DNA from: Idiomarina sp.
Lineage (GTDB): Bacteria; Pseudomonadota; Gammaproteobacteria; Enterobacterales; Alteromonadaceae
Reading direction: 5' to 3'
Length of the DNA stretch: 41,685 bases
Assembly (NCBI GenBank): GCA_020832105.1
Contig: JAFIFH010000068.1
Location: 1 to 41,685 of the forward strand
Position 1 is the stretch's first letter; each line of letters starts with the position of its first letter. Position numbers and translations under genes: made by a program. Under the pieces are notes generated by a model, which worked only from the letters and a program-made list of their open reading frames with translations, was not told the DNA's origin and ran no database searches. Shown one piece after another: positions 9,638 to 19,343 of this stretch.

Positions 9638-10765
9638 TCAGTCATGCTGAAGATCATCAGGAATAGGCAAGTCGCGAGCCAGTTTAGGTCGCCGCCCTTT
9701 GCCCTTTTTATAGTCGCGCATCTGAAAAACGAACGCCAGCACCTGAGCAACGGCCATAAAGAGCCCCTCAGGAATTTCCTGACCGATTTTCGTACTGTAA
9801 TACACCGCCCGGGCCAATGCCGGTGACTCCACAATTGGCACGTCGCAGTCCATGGCCACTTCACGAATTTTTGCCGCGACCTCGTCATTACCTTTGGCCA
9901 CTACTTTTGGTGCGCCCTTAGTGGCTGGGTTGTAAACCAGCGCCACCGCAAAGTGGGTCGGGTTGGTCACTATCACATCGGCCTGAGGAATGTCCTGCAT
10001 CATCCGCTTCATCGCCATAGACAACTGCATCTGGCGTATTTTGCCTTTCACCTCTGGTGAACCTTCGGCATTTTTACGCTCGTCTTTGACCTCTTGCTTG
10101 GTCATGCGCAATTGCTTGTTGTGGTTGTACCGCTGAAACGGCACATCAATAGCGACGATCAGCAGAATTGAACACACCAGCAACAAAAACATGAAGCCTA
10201 ATAGCATCACCGCATCACGCATGGTCTGGTCGATGATGCCCGAAGAGAACTGCAGGATGGTTGGAAACTGCCAGCGCAATAAAAAGAATGCAGATATCGC
10301 CACCACAAAAAACTTGCCTAAGCCTTTGAGAAGCTCAATTAGTGCCTGGGTGCCGAACATTCGCTTAAGGCCCTTCATTGGGCTCATTTTCGACGGTTTT
10401 GGTGCGGCGCCCTGCCAGCTAAAATTGAAGCCGCCAACAATGGTATTACCGACAAAAGCGCCAAACACGACAATGGCGAAGAAAGTGCCGAGTGGGACCA
10501 GTAAGGTATTTAAAATACCCGACCAGATATTCAGCGTCGCGTTTTCGTCAAAGATAACCTCGCGACCCACTGAAAAATTGCGCGTCATAATATCATACAT
10601 TGCCTCTGCCATGGCGCCGCCCACTACCAGCAGCCCTACTGCGGAAGCCAGCAACACGCCCAGCGTACCCATCTCTTTCGAACGCGCTATCTGACCTTTT
10701 TTCTTGGCATCATCCAGTTTCTTCTGGGTGGGTTCTTCTGTACGTTCCTGGTCCGTTTCCGCCAT
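9638..10765 (-). CDS. flhB: Flagellar type III export protein FlhB
   Basis: FlhB is the inner-membrane export-gate subunit that switches substrate class from rod/hook to filament after self-cleavage. The cleavage motif is intact: Asn268-Pro269-Thr270-His271 in VTNPTHFAVAL. Four hydrophobic segments occupy the N-terminal ~215 residues, with a charged linker and cytoplasmic domain after them. The length of 375 is normal. The ATG directly follows the fliR stop codon, and GGGAG lies 7 bases ahead inside fliR. In related genomes flhA usually comes next; here nadE and glnB follow instead. Confidence 0.97.
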   Translation of the reverse strand: MAETDQERTEEPTQKKLDDAKKKGQIARSKEMGTLGVLLASAVGLLVVGGAMAEAMYDIMTRNFSVGREVIFDENATLNIWSGILNTLLVPLGTFFAIVVFGAFVGNTIVGGFNFSWQGAAPKPSKMSPMKGLKRMFGTQALIELLKGLGKFFVVAISAFFLLRWQFPTILQFSSGIIDQTMRDAVMLLGFMFLLLVCSILLIVAIDVPFQRYNHNKQLRMTKQEVKDERKNAEGSPEVKGKIRQMQLSMAMKRMMQDIPQADVIVTNPTHFAVALVYNPATKGAPKVVAKGNDEVAAKIREVAMDCDVPIVESPALARAVYYSTKIGQEIPEGLFMAVAQVLAFVFQMRDYKKGKGRRPKLARDLPIPDDLQHD

Positions 10766-11548
10766 CTAACAGCTCCCGCCCAGAATAAAGCACATGCCAC
10801 TAATCGCCCGTTGCCACTGGTTTTCAAAATGCACGATAAAATTACCCACTGTTAGCCAGAGGATTAATAAGCCTGAAATCATCGTAATTGGGAAGCCCAC
10901 CGCGAATATATTAAGCTGGGGGGAGGCTCTGGTCATCACCCCGAATGACAGGTTAATCAGCAAAATTGAAACCATCGCTGAAATGGCAAAACCTAGTGCA
11001 GCAGAAAACATCCATACCGCCCAGTTGGCAATATAGAAAAAGGCATCTGCATCAAGCCCGATTTGCCCTACCGGAATCGCCTCAAAGCTCGCCGCAACCA
11101 TCCGGATCATCAGCAGATGGCCGTCCAATGCGAGAAAAATCAGGGTCGCCAGCATCAGGTAGAACTGTGCAACAACAGGGACCTGTTGCCCACTATTGGG
11201 GTCGACCATGGCGGCAAACCCGAGGCCGATTTGCATGCCCAGTACCTGACCTGCAAGGGCAAAGGTATTAACTGCCAGCAACGACAAAAAACCAAGCGCC
11301 ACACCGATAATAATTTGTTGAATAGTCACCAGCATACCGCTTAACGAAACGGTATCAAAAGGGGCGTCAATGGGGGGCAAGGCAGGCGCAAGGGCGATGG
11401 TAATACCCAACGCAAAAAACACCTTAATGCGTGCTGGAATTCCCTGGCCGCTAAATACGGCCATGGTTAATAACATGCTGCTGACCCGGACAAAAGGCCA
11501 GTAGTGTTGCGCCAGCCATTCAAGAATGACGCTTTCGTACACATCCAT
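10766..11548 (-). CDS. fliR: Flagellar biosynthesis protein FliR
   Basis: FliR is a multi-spanning subunit of the FliPQR export channel at the centre of the flagellar basal body. The 260 residues are strongly hydrophobic, with about six membrane segments and the family motifs FVRVSSML and GxLxLLAVNTFALAGQVLGMQIGLGF around residues 90-120. The start ATG overlaps the fliQ stop by one base (TAATG), so the two are translationally coupled, and flhB starts right after its stop. Confidence 0.95.
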   Translation of the reverse strand: MDVYESVILEWLAQHYWPFVRVSSMLLTMAVFSGQGIPARIKVFFALGITIALAPALPPIDAPFDTVSLSGMLVTIQQIIIGVALGFLSLLAVNTFALAGQVLGMQIGLGFAAMVDPNSGQQVPVVAQFYLMLATLIFLALDGHLLMIRMVAASFEAIPVGQIGLDADAFFYIANWAVWMFSAALGFAISAMVSILLINLSFGVMTRASPQLNIFAVGFPITMISGLLILWLTVGNFIVHFENQWQRAISGMCFILGGSC

Positions 11549-11817
11549 TAGCCGACGACTTCAGGGATACGCATATACATACCAATGGTGAAATCCATCA
11601 GCATCTGCACAAACCAATGGCCTCCGATGCCGATCACTGACAGGGTTACCAGTAAGCGAGGCAGGAAGCTCAAAGTCTGTTCGTTAATTGACGTGGCGGC
11701 CTGAAACACAGCTACGGCGAGGCCCACCAGCAAGCTCGGCACAATAATCGCACTGACCATGACTACAATCATAAACAATGCGTCACGGAATATATCTAAA
11801 AAGACTTCAGGTGACAT
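11548..11817 (-). CDS. fliQ: Flagellar biosynthesis protein FliQ
   Basis: FliQ is a small two-helix membrane protein that packs around FliP and FliR in the export gate. The sequence is 89 residues, as usual, with two long hydrophobic helices (about 16-38 and 50-72) and the family segment AVFQAATSINEQTLSFLPRL. GAGG lies 6 bases ahead of the ATG. It is 11 bases after fliP and overlaps fliR by one base. Confidence 0.96.
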   Translation of the reverse strand: MSPEVFLDIFRDALFMIVVMVSAIIVPSLLVGLAVAVFQAATSINEQTLSFLPRLLVTLSVIGIGGHWFVQMLMDFTIGMYMRIPEVVG

Positions 11818-11828
11818 AGTAAGCCTCG

Positions 11829-12584
11829 CTATAACCCATAACTACCGGCCAGGGTCCGCATCACCATACTCCAGCCGTCCACCAATACAAATAACATGAG
11901 CTTGAAGGGTAAAGATACAATCATCGGCGATAACATCATCATACCCATGGCCATCAATACACTGGCGACCACCAGGTCGATAATTAAAAACGGAATAAAC
12001 AGCATAAAACCTATTTGGAAGGCGGTCTTTAATTCGCTGGTAATAAAAGCAGGAATTAAGATCGTCATAGGTACGTCTTCCGGTTGTTCAATGCCTTCAT
12101 AGCCTGAGATATCAATAAAGGTTTCCAGGTCGGTTAACCGGGTTTGCGACAGCATAAAGGCTTTAATCGGGTCCCGTGCGCGCTCGACGGCCTCAAGTGG
12201 CGCTATTTCCTCGGCAAGATAAGGCTGCAAAGCCTCATCATTAATCGTGGTAAGCACCGGCGTCATAATAAAAAAGGTCAGGAACAGCGTAATACCAATC
12301 AGGATCTGATTCGATGGCGAGCTTTGCAAACCAATCGCCTGGCGCAAAATGGCAAGCACCACGATGATCCGGGTAAACGAGGTCATCATAATCACAGCCG
12401 CGGGGATAAAGCCCAGCGCAGTCATGATAATCAGAATTTGCAGAGTGACTGAATATTCCTGACTACCGTCTTCATTGGTGGTCACGGTGATGGCGCTTAG
12501 CGTATCCTGCGCAATTGCCTCAGGCATCGCCAGTAGTCCGCCCCCTAGAATGACAAGTACAAATGCCACAGCCCATGCTTTCAT
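11829..12584 (-). CDS. fliP: Flagellar biosynthesis protein FliP
   Basis: FliP forms the pentameric core of the flagellar export channel. The N-terminal signal peptide ([16 protein letters not shown]...AIAQ) matches the known cleavable signal of FliP. Family blocks include [31 protein letters not shown] and [30 protein letters not shown] chose ATG at 12584 (251 residues), because the alternative GTG at 12608 has no ribosome site. The gap from fliO is then 29 bases. Confidence 0.95.
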   Translation of the reverse strand: MKAWAVAFVLVILGGGLLAMPEAIAQDTLSAITVTTNEDGSQEYSVTLQILIIMTALGFIPAAVIMMTSFTRIIVVLAILRQAIGLQSSPSNQILIGITLFLTFFIMTPVLTTINDEALQPYLAEEIAPLEAVERARDPIKAFMLSQTRLTDLETFIDISGYEGIEQPEDVPMTILIPAFITSELKTAFQIGFMLFIPFLIIDLVVASVLMAMGMMMLSPMIVSLPFKLMLFVLVDGWSMVMRTLAGSYGL

Positions 12585-12613
12585 AATGCGTTTTCCGTGG
12601 CCCTTCACTGCGT

Positions 12614-12961
12614 TTAGCGGTCGCGGCGAATTACTTGCAGTACCTGCTCAGCGAAGGACGATGATTGGAGTTGTTGTTTGTCTTTAACCTTAAAGTCATC
12701 CGGCAAGGTCTGCAAGAGCTGAACGGTTTGCGCGGTGACACCCAGTAAAAGCTTTTCTTCGCCCACTTCAACAATCACCAGGCGCTCTTTTGGGCCTAGT
12801 GACACCGAGTGGAGAATTTTAACCGGACCATTGGCACCAGGCAGGCGCATATTCAGTCGCCGCACCAGTGCGGCAAGACCAATAATCACACCCAACACCA
12901 CCAACAACATAATGAGGGTGGCACCAGCGTCGGCCCAGGTAAGCGTTGAAGCTTGATTCAT
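12614..12961 (-). CDS. fliO: Flagellar protein FliO
   Basis: FliO is a poorly conserved membrane protein that helps assemble FliP into the export gate. The 115 residues have one N-terminal membrane helix (about 12-34) followed by a soluble segment with the FliO pattern [30 protein letters not shown]. The ribosome site is weak. Position between fliN and fliP is diagnostic. An 80-base gap separates it from fliN. Confidence 0.93.
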   Translation of the reverse strand: MNQASTLTWADAGATLIMLLVVLGVIIGLAALVRRLNMRLPGANGPVKILHSVSLGPKERLVIVEVGEEKLLLGVTAQTVQLLQTLPDDFKVKDKQQLQSSSFAEQVLQVIRRDR

Positions 12962-13041
12962 AGTCTTTGTATTACTCAGTTGAGGATTGGCGCACCGCAG
13001 CGTTCAGTCTATGCCGTCAACCCGCGGTCCAGCGCCCTACT

Positions 13042-13464
13042 CTAGCGCAGTTTGCGAATACGTTCGAGCTGGCTGATCACATCCGTTAAGCGAATACCAA
13101 ACTTGTCATTAACCACGACCACTTCCCCATGCGCAATCAAGGTGCCGTTTACCAGTACATCAAGCGGCTCACCGGCAACGCGCTCCAGCTCAACCACCGA
13201 GCCCTGATTAAGCTGGAGTAAATTGCGGATGCTGATTTGGCTACGCCCGACTTCCATTGAAATAGTGACCGGAATATCCAGAATAGCGTCAAGTTTGCGG
13301 CGCTCTTCAGGACTAGTCTCAGCGTCATCTGTGAGCTCTTCTAAATCAGCAGACTTCACCTTCGTCTCACCTAACGCGGACTGTTCGCTTTCAACTTGCT
13401 CAGCCATAGCCGCTTCCCAATCGTCCATCTCGTCATGGCTGTTGTTGTCGTTGTCGTTACTCAT
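13042..13464 (-). CDS. fliN: Flagellar motor switch protein FliN
   Basis: FliN forms the bottom of the C-ring with FliM and takes part in switching rotation and docking the FliH-FliI export ATPase. The acidic N-terminal ~55 residues are variable. The C-terminal SpoA (FliMN_C) domain runs from about 62 with LDIPVTISMEVGRSQISIRNLLQLNQGSVVEL and ends with GEVVVVNDKFGIRLTDVIS. The length of 140 is normal. GAGG lies 5 bases ahead of the ATG. Confidence 0.97.
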   Translation of the reverse strand: MSNDNDNNSHDEMDDWEAAMAEQVESEQSALGETKVKSADLEELTDDAETSPEERRKLDAILDIPVTISMEVGRSQISIRNLLQLNQGSVVELERVAGEPLDVLVNGTLIAHGEVVVVNDKFGIRLTDVISQLERIRKLR

Positions 13465-13490
13465 ACACGCCTCTTGCCTGTCGGCCTAAA

Positions 13491-14561
13491 TTATACGTCA
13501 AAATCTTCTTCAAGCTGCTGTAATTCAGCATCGCCACCAATGCGTTGACCATTTCGGGTCAGCATATGAATATCCGACTTCACTGTCTCCGGGCGCGCAA
13601 TTTTGGCGGAAATTTTCAACGCCACATTGTCCCGGGAACGACCCATTTTGGCGCGGAATGTCGGTAAATCTTCAATGTAGACGGTTAAGTCTTCAGGCAT
13701 CTCGATGGGAATAATGTCTCCCGATTCGAGATCCATCACTTCACGCAACGACAATTCCGTGTCCAACAGTTTTGCTTTCAGCTCAACCGGAACGTCCATG
13801 ATTTCGTCACGCAGGGCTTTACCCCAGCGCAGGTCGGTATCTTCTTTGTCGCTCTGTACACCAGCGTCAAGCAGTTCGCGAATCGGCTCCAGCATTGAGT
13901 AGGGTAAGGCAATGTGGAAGTCTCCACCCCCTCCATCAAGCTCAATATGAAAGGAGCTGATCACAATCACTTCAGTGGGGCTGACGATGTTCGCCATCGC
14001 TGGATTCACTTCTGAATCGAGGTATTCAAAGCCAACGTCCATCACCGGTGCCCAGGCTTCTTTGTAGTCTTCAAAGATCAGCTTGAGCAACATCTGGATA
14101 ATGCGGCGCTCCGTCGGTGTAAACTCGCGGCCTTCAATTTTGGCATGATAACGCCCGTCGCCACCGAAGAAGTTGTCTACCAGAATAAACACCAAGCGTG
14201 CTTCCATGGTAATCAGTGCAGTGCCCTTTAAAGGACGGAAACGCACCATGTTGAGACTGGTGGGGACAAATAATGTATGTACGTATTCGCCAAACTTAAT
14301 CATTTGTACGCCGTTGATCGACACTTCGGCACTGCGCCGCATCATATTAAAAAGGCTGATGCGCATGTGCCTGGCGAACCGTTCGTTAACGATTTCAAGC
14401 GTAGGCATGCGCCCGCGCACAATGCGGTCTTGTGACGAGAAGTCATAGTCCATCGCATCTGTACCATCGCCAGACGCCTCGACATTTTCTTCCTCTACGT
14501 CATCAACGCCATGTAAAAGCGCATCAATTTCGTCTTGTGAGAGTAAATCACTTACCGCCAT
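13491..14561 (-). CDS. fliM: Flagellar motor switch protein FliM
   Basis: FliM is the middle C-ring protein; it binds phosphorylated CheY and changes rotor direction. The N-terminal CheY-binding peptide LLSQDEIDALLHG is present at residues 6-18. The central FliM domain and a C-terminal SpoA domain follow, and the 356-residue length is typical. The gene is preceded by 169 non-coding bases after fliL, unusually long for this operon, and these contain a sigma-54-like promoter. A small inverted repeat (CTCGATAGCGAG) covers the weak ribosome site. Confidence 0.97.
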   Translation of the reverse strand: MAVSDLLSQDEIDALLHGVDDVEEENVEASGDGTDAMDYDFSSQDRIVRGRMPTLEIVNERFARHMRISLFNMMRRSAEVSINGVQMIKFGEYVHTLFVPTSLNMVRFRPLKGTALITMEARLVFILVDNFFGGDGRYHAKIEGREFTPTERRIIQMLLKLIFEDYKEAWAPVMDVGFEYLDSEVNPAMANIVSPTEVIVISSFHIELDGGGGDFHIALPYSMLEPIRELLDAGVQSDKEDTDLRWGKALRDEIMDVPVELKAKLLDTELSLREVMDLESGDIIPIEMPEDLTVYIEDLPTFRAKMGRSRDNVALKISAKIARPETVKSDIHMLTRNGQRIGGDAELQQLEEDFDV

Positions 14562-14705
14562 AATCAGCTCGCTATCGAGTTAAGTGTCGCCAGCAATAAA
14601 ATGCTGTTTGTTTGTTGTCATATTCTGCCAGGCTTGCTCATTGGCTCGCCTGCGCAATTCAAGGTTGTAGCATGTGCCGGAGTTACGTCGCTGGTTAGAT
14701 TACAA

Positions 14706-14721
14706 AGCAATATCCAAGCCA
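14706..14721 (-). promoter_or_regulatory. Candidate sigma-54 promoter ahead of fliM
   Basis: The minus strand reads TGGCTTGGATATTGCT, with GG and GC separated by exactly 10 bases (consensus TGGCAC-N5-TTGCW). It starts 10 bases after the fliL stop, in the only long gap between fliL and fliM. The predicted start would leave a leader of about 135 nt before fliM. The -24 block deviates at two bases, so this is the weakest of the four sites. Confidence 0.55.
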
Positions 14722-14730
14722 GCTTTAAGC

Positions 14731-15252
14731 TCATTGCAATACAAAACCTGTAAACAATACCTCTTCTACCACCGGGCTACCGTCAGTGATCTCTTCCATG
14801 GTCCGACGCAGCGCGTCAAGTGCCTGTAAACGCAATTCCCGCTTGCCCTCAGGGGTGTTCAATCGCTCCGCAGTGGCGCGCGAAAACACGTCCAGTAACG
14901 TCGACTCCAGCATCGGTATATTTTCCTGAGCCAGCACTTCATTGCGCGGTCCGCGGACCAGCAACTGCACGCCGATCTGAGCGACCCTGTCCCGTCTTGC
15001 GCCCGGCACATTGAAGATAAGATCGCGCGGCATTGCCACATAATAGGCTTCGCCTACATTATCTGCGGCGACCGGACGTTGCTGGCCTGCCGTATCCTGA
15101 TGGTCATCGCCACCAAAAAATAGGACCACAAACAAGATAACCAGCACCACAACCAACAACACGCCACCACCTGCTGCCAGCATAATCATGCGCTTTTTCT
15201 TGTTCGCGTCGTCGCCTTCCAGGCCTTCTAAGTCTTCCGGTTCTGCTGCCAT
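14731..15252 (-). CDS. fliL: Flagellar basal body-associated protein FliL
   Basis: FliL is a single-pass inner-membrane protein that rings the stators and supports motor output. A short cytoplasmic N terminus with KKKR is followed by one membrane helix (about 25-47) and a periplasmic domain ending in VEEVLFTGFVLQ, the usual FliL end. The length is 173. GGAAG lies 7 bases ahead of the ATG. It follows fliK by 54 bases. Confidence 0.95.
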   Translation of the reverse strand: MAAEPEDLEGLEGDDANKKKRMIMLAAGGGVLLVVVLVILFVVLFFGGDDHQDTAGQQRPVAADNVGEAYYVAMPRDLIFNVPGARRDRVAQIGVQLLVRGPRNEVLAQENIPMLESTLLDVFSRATAERLNTPEGKRELRLQALDALRRTMEEITDGSPVVEEVLFTGFVLQ

Positions 15253-15306
15253 ATTGAATCTTCCATTGTTCTACTTATTATTGCGTGCCAGCCTTACCAC
15301 ACACAC

Positions 15307-17439
15307 TTATACAAAATAATCTACGCGCCCTTCCGCAGCGGCCAGCTCAGACGCCAACTCAATTCTGCCGTCTGCTGACTGCTCAATCTCATCGGCTTCA
15401 GTGGCATGCTCTGCCCCGAGCTGTCCCTGTCCGGTTGATGCGTCACGTGACCCGCCTTGCTGCTGTTCACTCACATTCGCATCAGCCAATTGAATACCCT
15501 GCTCGGCAAGCAATTCCCGTAACCGTGGTAAGTTTTGCTCCAACGCCTCCCGCGCTTGTGGAGTGGTTACCTGGAAACTCACGGTGGCCTGGTCCTGGTT
15601 CATGTTCAAGCGAATATTAAGGCGCCCCAGATCAGGTGGATCCAGGCGCATCTCTGCGGCTTGGGTGCGGGAGTTAAACATCACGGACACCCGCTCACGT
15701 AAACGCTCTGAAGCACCTGTGCCGAGAATATCGATGGCCTGTTGTGATTGTCTTGCCGTTTCGAACGCGGACTGCGTTGCCTGCTCAGCGCCTCTTGTTG
15801 ACGTCTGACCTTGTGCTGACGCTGATTGACCCGGGTTACCTTGCTGCGTGGTTTGCAAACCAGCAGCTTGATACGTCGGGGTCGTGCTATTACGAGACTC
15901 AGTTGCGCTGGTCACGCTGTCACTTAACATACGTCGTAAATTGTCAAAGTCGCCAGCATCCGACTCGTCCAGGTCGCTACCTTGCTCTTGCTGCAACTGC
16001 AGCGCAGCCTGAACTTGGGCGCGTAATTGCTGACTTACCTGAGCAAGCGCCTGGGCCACCGGTGGTAATGTATTGCCCGGCTCAGACTGGCGGCTAGCGT
16101 CAATAACGCGAATATCCGCAGCTACCCGGTCTAACACCTGGTTCAATTCGCTGAGCAACTGAGTCAACTTGTCGAGGTTTTCGTCTTGCTGCTCACCAGC
16201 TGGTACATCCGGATCTACCTTCGATGAACGCTCAAGAGTCTGCAATTGGGTTTGCAGCAGTGCGATAAGCTCGTCGCGGCTCACGTCGTCAAGCTCATTT
16301 TCCAGCGCCAGCAACATCTCATTTAACTCGCCCTGCAGTGCTTTCATATCCACTGTTTGCAAGCGAACCTCAGGCTTGACCTCGCCGTGACTATCGACGG
16401 CGCTGTTGAGTAGCGTCTGCACCGCATGCAATAATTCATTGATGTCTAGCTGGTGCTGTTCGCTTGCCACAGGCTCTTGTTGCGCCGGAGCTTGCAAAGC
16501 CAACTGGTCAATAATCTGCTGGCTATCTTTGCGCTCACTCAATATGTTCTGTAATGGCAGCTGATCAATTTTATCTAGCAGGGCAAGGTAATGATCCAGC
16601 TGCGTGGTTTGCCGTGGGCTCAGCTCAACCTCGGCATCAAGTAGCGCGCGAACCTGGCTTTGCAGGGTTGCTCTTAGCTCAGTCAGCTGTTGCGCCGTCT
16701 TATCGTCCAGGCTCTGTGGCTCGGTTGGGTAGGCCACCGACGTGCTCAATTCGATGTTGTCGAGTTCAGCAAGCTGTTCCATCAGTTCGTTGACACTGGC
16801 AGCGAATTGGCGTTGCTGGCCTGGCGAGAGCTCTTCCACACGTTTCAGTAACGCGTCAATTCGCTCGCTTTGGCCTACTGTGCGAGTATCCGATTCTGCA
16901 AGTGCAGCGGCCAGCGCTTTGCGCTCGGCACCGCTAATGGGCAGATCAGGTTGGCTCAGCGTGTTCTTATCCGTTGCCGGTGGCAAGGCTTTGCCGCCTG
17001 AAACCTGTTGTAACTGGGCTATCAGTGCGCCCATATCTCCATCGAGCGCCTGTAATGCATGATTAAGCTGGTTTTCCAGTTCGGCAACATCCATACCATG
17101 ACGAGACGACACCTGTTCCAGGCTCAGCTCTCCGCTGGCTACTGAGTTCAGCTCTTCGACCATCGACAACCAGGCTTCATCTGCTGAGAGCTCTGCGTCA
17201 TCACTGGTTTGTAACATCGTTATTGCGAGTTCGGAGACCGCCATTGAGTCGTTTGACCGCGGTTCAGTGACAAGCTCGGTGAGTTGATCAAGATGAAAGG
17301 CAAACTTTTGGGTTGCCTGGGGCAGCGACAATATGTCGCCTGCGCCACTGGAACCGCCATCCTTAGCGTCTGCATCAGCCAACCGAGCACCTTTTGCGGT
17401 CGTCATCGGGGCTAACATGATTGAATGGAGCTGCTGCAT
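15307..17439 (-). CDS. fliK: Flagellar hook-length control protein FliK
   Basis: FliK is an exported ruler that measures the hook and triggers the FlhB substrate switch. The conserved C-terminal domain (Flg_hook) begins near residue 598 with RLDPPDLGRLNIRLNM and continues through REALEQNLPRLRELLAEQGI. The rest is a long Gln/Leu/Asp-rich region with low conservation. At 710 residues it is longer than the ~400-residue Salmonella protein, as is common in marine gammaproteobacteria. GAGG lies 7 bases ahead of the ATG. A sigma-54 promoter sits between it and fliJ, so it probably heads its own transcription unit. Confidence 0.93.
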   Translation of the reverse strand: MQQLHSIMLAPMTTAKGARLADADAKDGGSSGAGDILSLPQATQKFAFHLDQLTELVTEPRSNDSMAVSELAITMLQTSDDAELSADEAWLSMVEELNSVASGELSLEQVSSRHGMDVAELENQLNHALQALDGDMGALIAQLQQVSGGKALPPATDKNTLSQPDLPISGAERKALAAALAESDTRTVGQSERIDALLKRVEELSPGQQRQFAASVNELMEQLAELDNIELSTSVAYPTEPQSLDDKTAQQLTELRATLQSQVRALLDAEVELSPRQTTQLDHYLALLDKIDQLPLQNILSERKDSQQIIDQLALQAPAQQEPVASEQHQLDINELLHAVQTLLNSAVDSHGEVKPEVRLQTVDMKALQGELNEMLLALENELDDVSRDELIALLQTQLQTLERSSKVDPDVPAGEQQDENLDKLTQLLSELNQVLDRVAADIRVIDASRQSEPGNTLPPVAQALAQVSQQLRAQVQAALQLQQEQGSDLDESDAGDFDNLRRMLSDSVTSATESRNSTTPTYQAAGLQTTQQGNPGQSASAQGQTSTRGAEQATQSAFETARQSQQAIDILGTGASERLRERVSVMFNSRTQAAEMRLDPPDLGRLNIRLNMNQDQATVSFQVTTPQAREALEQNLPRLRELLAEQGIQLADANVSEQQQGGSRDASTGQGQLGAEHATEADEIEQSADGRIELASELAAAEGRVDYFV

Positions 17440-17496
17440 GGACGGTCCTCGTACTAGAGATTTCTATGTGCTTTACCTTAGCGTATACAGGACTAA

Positions 17497-17512
17497 TGCA
17501 AAGTCTGTTCCA
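17497..17512 (-). promoter_or_regulatory. Candidate sigma-54 promoter ahead of fliK
   Basis: The minus strand reads TGGAACAGACTTTGCA, with GG-N10-GC spacing and a perfect TTGCA -12 block. It lies 2 bases after the fliJ stop and about 50 bases before the fliK start. A fliK-headed sigma-54 unit is known in Vibrio flagellar hierarchies, which supports the call. Confidence 0.75.
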
Positions 17513-17514
17513 TT

Positions 17515-17964
17515 TTAGCGTTGTCCACGCAAACGTCGCATAAATCCCTGGGTGGCAAATTCGTCCGCGTTACTTTGCTCGATTCGGTGGCGTCGCAGCT
17601 CAGCTTCCTGGTGCTTTTTATCGATTAAGTGCTCCACCGCTTTACGGCGTTGCTGCTTCTCTTGCCAATGCTGCTGGCGTTCGGTGACCACTTGTTCAAG
17701 GCGCTGTAATTTAATCCGCTGTTGTGCAATCCCTTCGTCAAGCTTGCCAATAAATGCGTGATAATGACCAAAACGCATTGACTGCAGCCCGTCCTTACCT
17801 CGTTCCAGCGCGCTATTCAGGTACTCAGTACGATAGGTTTCTAGCCCGGCAAGACGCTTTTGCTGCAGGTCACATTGCTGCCGCGCCTGACTAAAACGCA
17901 TCGCCGCCTGGTCTTCACGCTTGCGTTCGAGCTCAAGTACCAGCTGTAATGATTTGTCATGCAC
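17515..17964 (-). CDS. fliJ: Flagellar export chaperone/stalk protein FliJ
   Basis: FliJ is the coiled-coil stalk of the export ATPase; it sits in the FliI hexamer and contacts FlhA. The 149 residues are almost entirely charged alpha-helix with heptad patterns (LQLVLELERKREDQAAMRFSQARQQCDLQQKRL), as expected. The start is GTG at 17964 with AGGA 10 bases ahead; there is no better ATG. It lies between fliI and fliK, the standard place. Confidence 0.92.
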   Translation of the reverse strand: MHDKSLQLVLELERKREDQAAMRFSQARQQCDLQQKRLAGLETYRTEYLNSALERGKDGLQSMRFGHYHAFIGKLDEGIAQQRIKLQRLEQVVTERQQHWQEKQQRRKAVEHLIDKKHQEAELRRHRIEQSNADEFATQGFMRRLRGQR

Positions 17965-18008
17965 GGTAAAGTGATCCTGTTGGTTTAGATAGCGAAGGCG
18001 CTAAGTAG

Positions 18009-19343
18009 TTACTTGATACGACTGGCTATCTGGCCTAGCACACTGACGCAGTCTGCAAAAGGTGAGACATCGAGCATACCCTGCTGCAAGAACCGTTGTA
18101 GCAGGGGCATTAATTGGATCGCCTGGTCGACCCTCGGGTCAGAACCTTTGGCGTATGCGCCAATACTGATCAGATCTTTGTTTTGCTGGTAACTGGAATA
18201 AATTTGCTTAATCGCCATCGCATTTTGCAGGTGCTCAGGGGAGACGACCTGAGGCATCACCCGACTGACCGACGCTTCAATGTCAATCGCCGGATAATGA
18301 CCTTGCTCAGCCAGTTTACGACTTAACACTACGTGGCCATCAAGAATCGCCCGAGCTGAATCGGCAATGGGGTCCTGCATGTCATCCCCTTCGGTTAACA
18401 CGGTGTAAAATGCAGTAATTGAACCTTGCCCTTCACCACCGTTACCGGCACGTTCTACTAAAGCTGGTAACCTTGCAAATACCGAGGGCGGATACCCTTT
18501 GGTGGCTGGCGGCTCACCAATCGCTAAAGCGATTTCGCGTTGCGCCATGGCGTACCGGGTCAGCGAATCCATCAACAAGAGTACATTAAGACCCTGATCA
18601 CGAAAGTACTCGGCAATTTGCGCGGCAGTTTCACAGCCCCGCAGGCGCATTAATGGTGATTGATCTGCGGGTGCTGCCACGACCACACTGCGCCGTCGCC
18701 CTTCTTCACCAAGAATGTCTTCAATAAATTCTTTAACTTCACGGCCACGTTCGCCAATCAAGCCAACCACGATCACATCAGCGGTTGAACCCCGGGTCAT
18801 CATGCCAAGGAGCACACTTTTACCCACGCCGGACCCCGCAAACAGGCCCATACGTTGCCCCTGACCAACAGTCAGTAACGCATTAATAGCGGTGACACCG
18901 ACATCCAGTGGCTCGCGCACCGGCCGTCGCGCCAGCGGATTCAGTTTTTCTCGACGGCGGCTGCCACGTCGTTGGGTCTCCAGCGGGCCGAGTCCGTCCA
19001 ACGGGTTGCCAGCGCCATCAATCACCCGGCCGAGTAACTCCATGCCTAAAGGGATGCCAGCCTGATCGAGTAAAGGGCGCACTTTTGCGCCGGGGATGAC
19101 CCCATGGGCATCGTCCGCCGGCATTAAAAAGAGTACTTTATCGTCAAACCCGACCACTTCCGCTATCACTTCGCCGGCACTGGTTTCAACCGCGCACAAC
19201 GAACCAATGGATGCGCGGCAGCCAACTGCCTCAAAGGTCAGCCCAACAACCCGGGTTAGCCGCCCGCTACTTTGCAAACGTGCAGGGCGAATATACTGTT
19301 GACGTTGCGTCAGCCGACGTTCAAGTTCAGTCTGCGCCGCCAT
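18009..19343 (-). CDS. fliI: Flagellum-specific ATP synthase FliI
   Basis: FliI is the hexameric ATPase of the flagellar export apparatus, related to the F1 beta subunit. Walker A GSGVGKS (170-176), the Walker B region [11 protein letters not shown] and the T3SS-ATPase signature [17 protein letters not shown] are present. I chose ATG at 19343, with AGGAG 6 bases ahead; this gives 444 residues, the family length. It overlaps the end of fliH by 17 bases. A longer reading starting at 19487 would add 48 residues of out-of-frame fliH sequence and is unlikely. Confidence 0.97.
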   Translation of the reverse strand: MAAQTELERRLTQRQQYIRPARLQSSGRLTRVVGLTFEAVGCRASIGSLCAVETSAGEVIAEVVGFDDKVLFLMPADDAHGVIPGAKVRPLLDQAGIPLGMELLGRVIDGAGNPLDGLGPLETQRRGSRRREKLNPLARRPVREPLDVGVTAINALLTVGQGQRMGLFAGSGVGKSVLLGMMTRGSTADVIVVGLIGERGREVKEFIEDILGEEGRRRSVVVAAPADQSPLMRLRGCETAAQIAEYFRDQGLNVLLLMDSLTRYAMAQREIALAIGEPPATKGYPPSVFARLPALVERAGNGGEGQGSITAFYTVLTEGDDMQDPIADSARAILDGHVVLSRKLAEQGHYPAIDIEASVSRVMPQVVSPEHLQNAMAIKQIYSSYQQNKDLISIGAYAKGSDPRVDQAIQLMPLLQRFLQQGMLDVSPFADCVSVLGQIASRIK

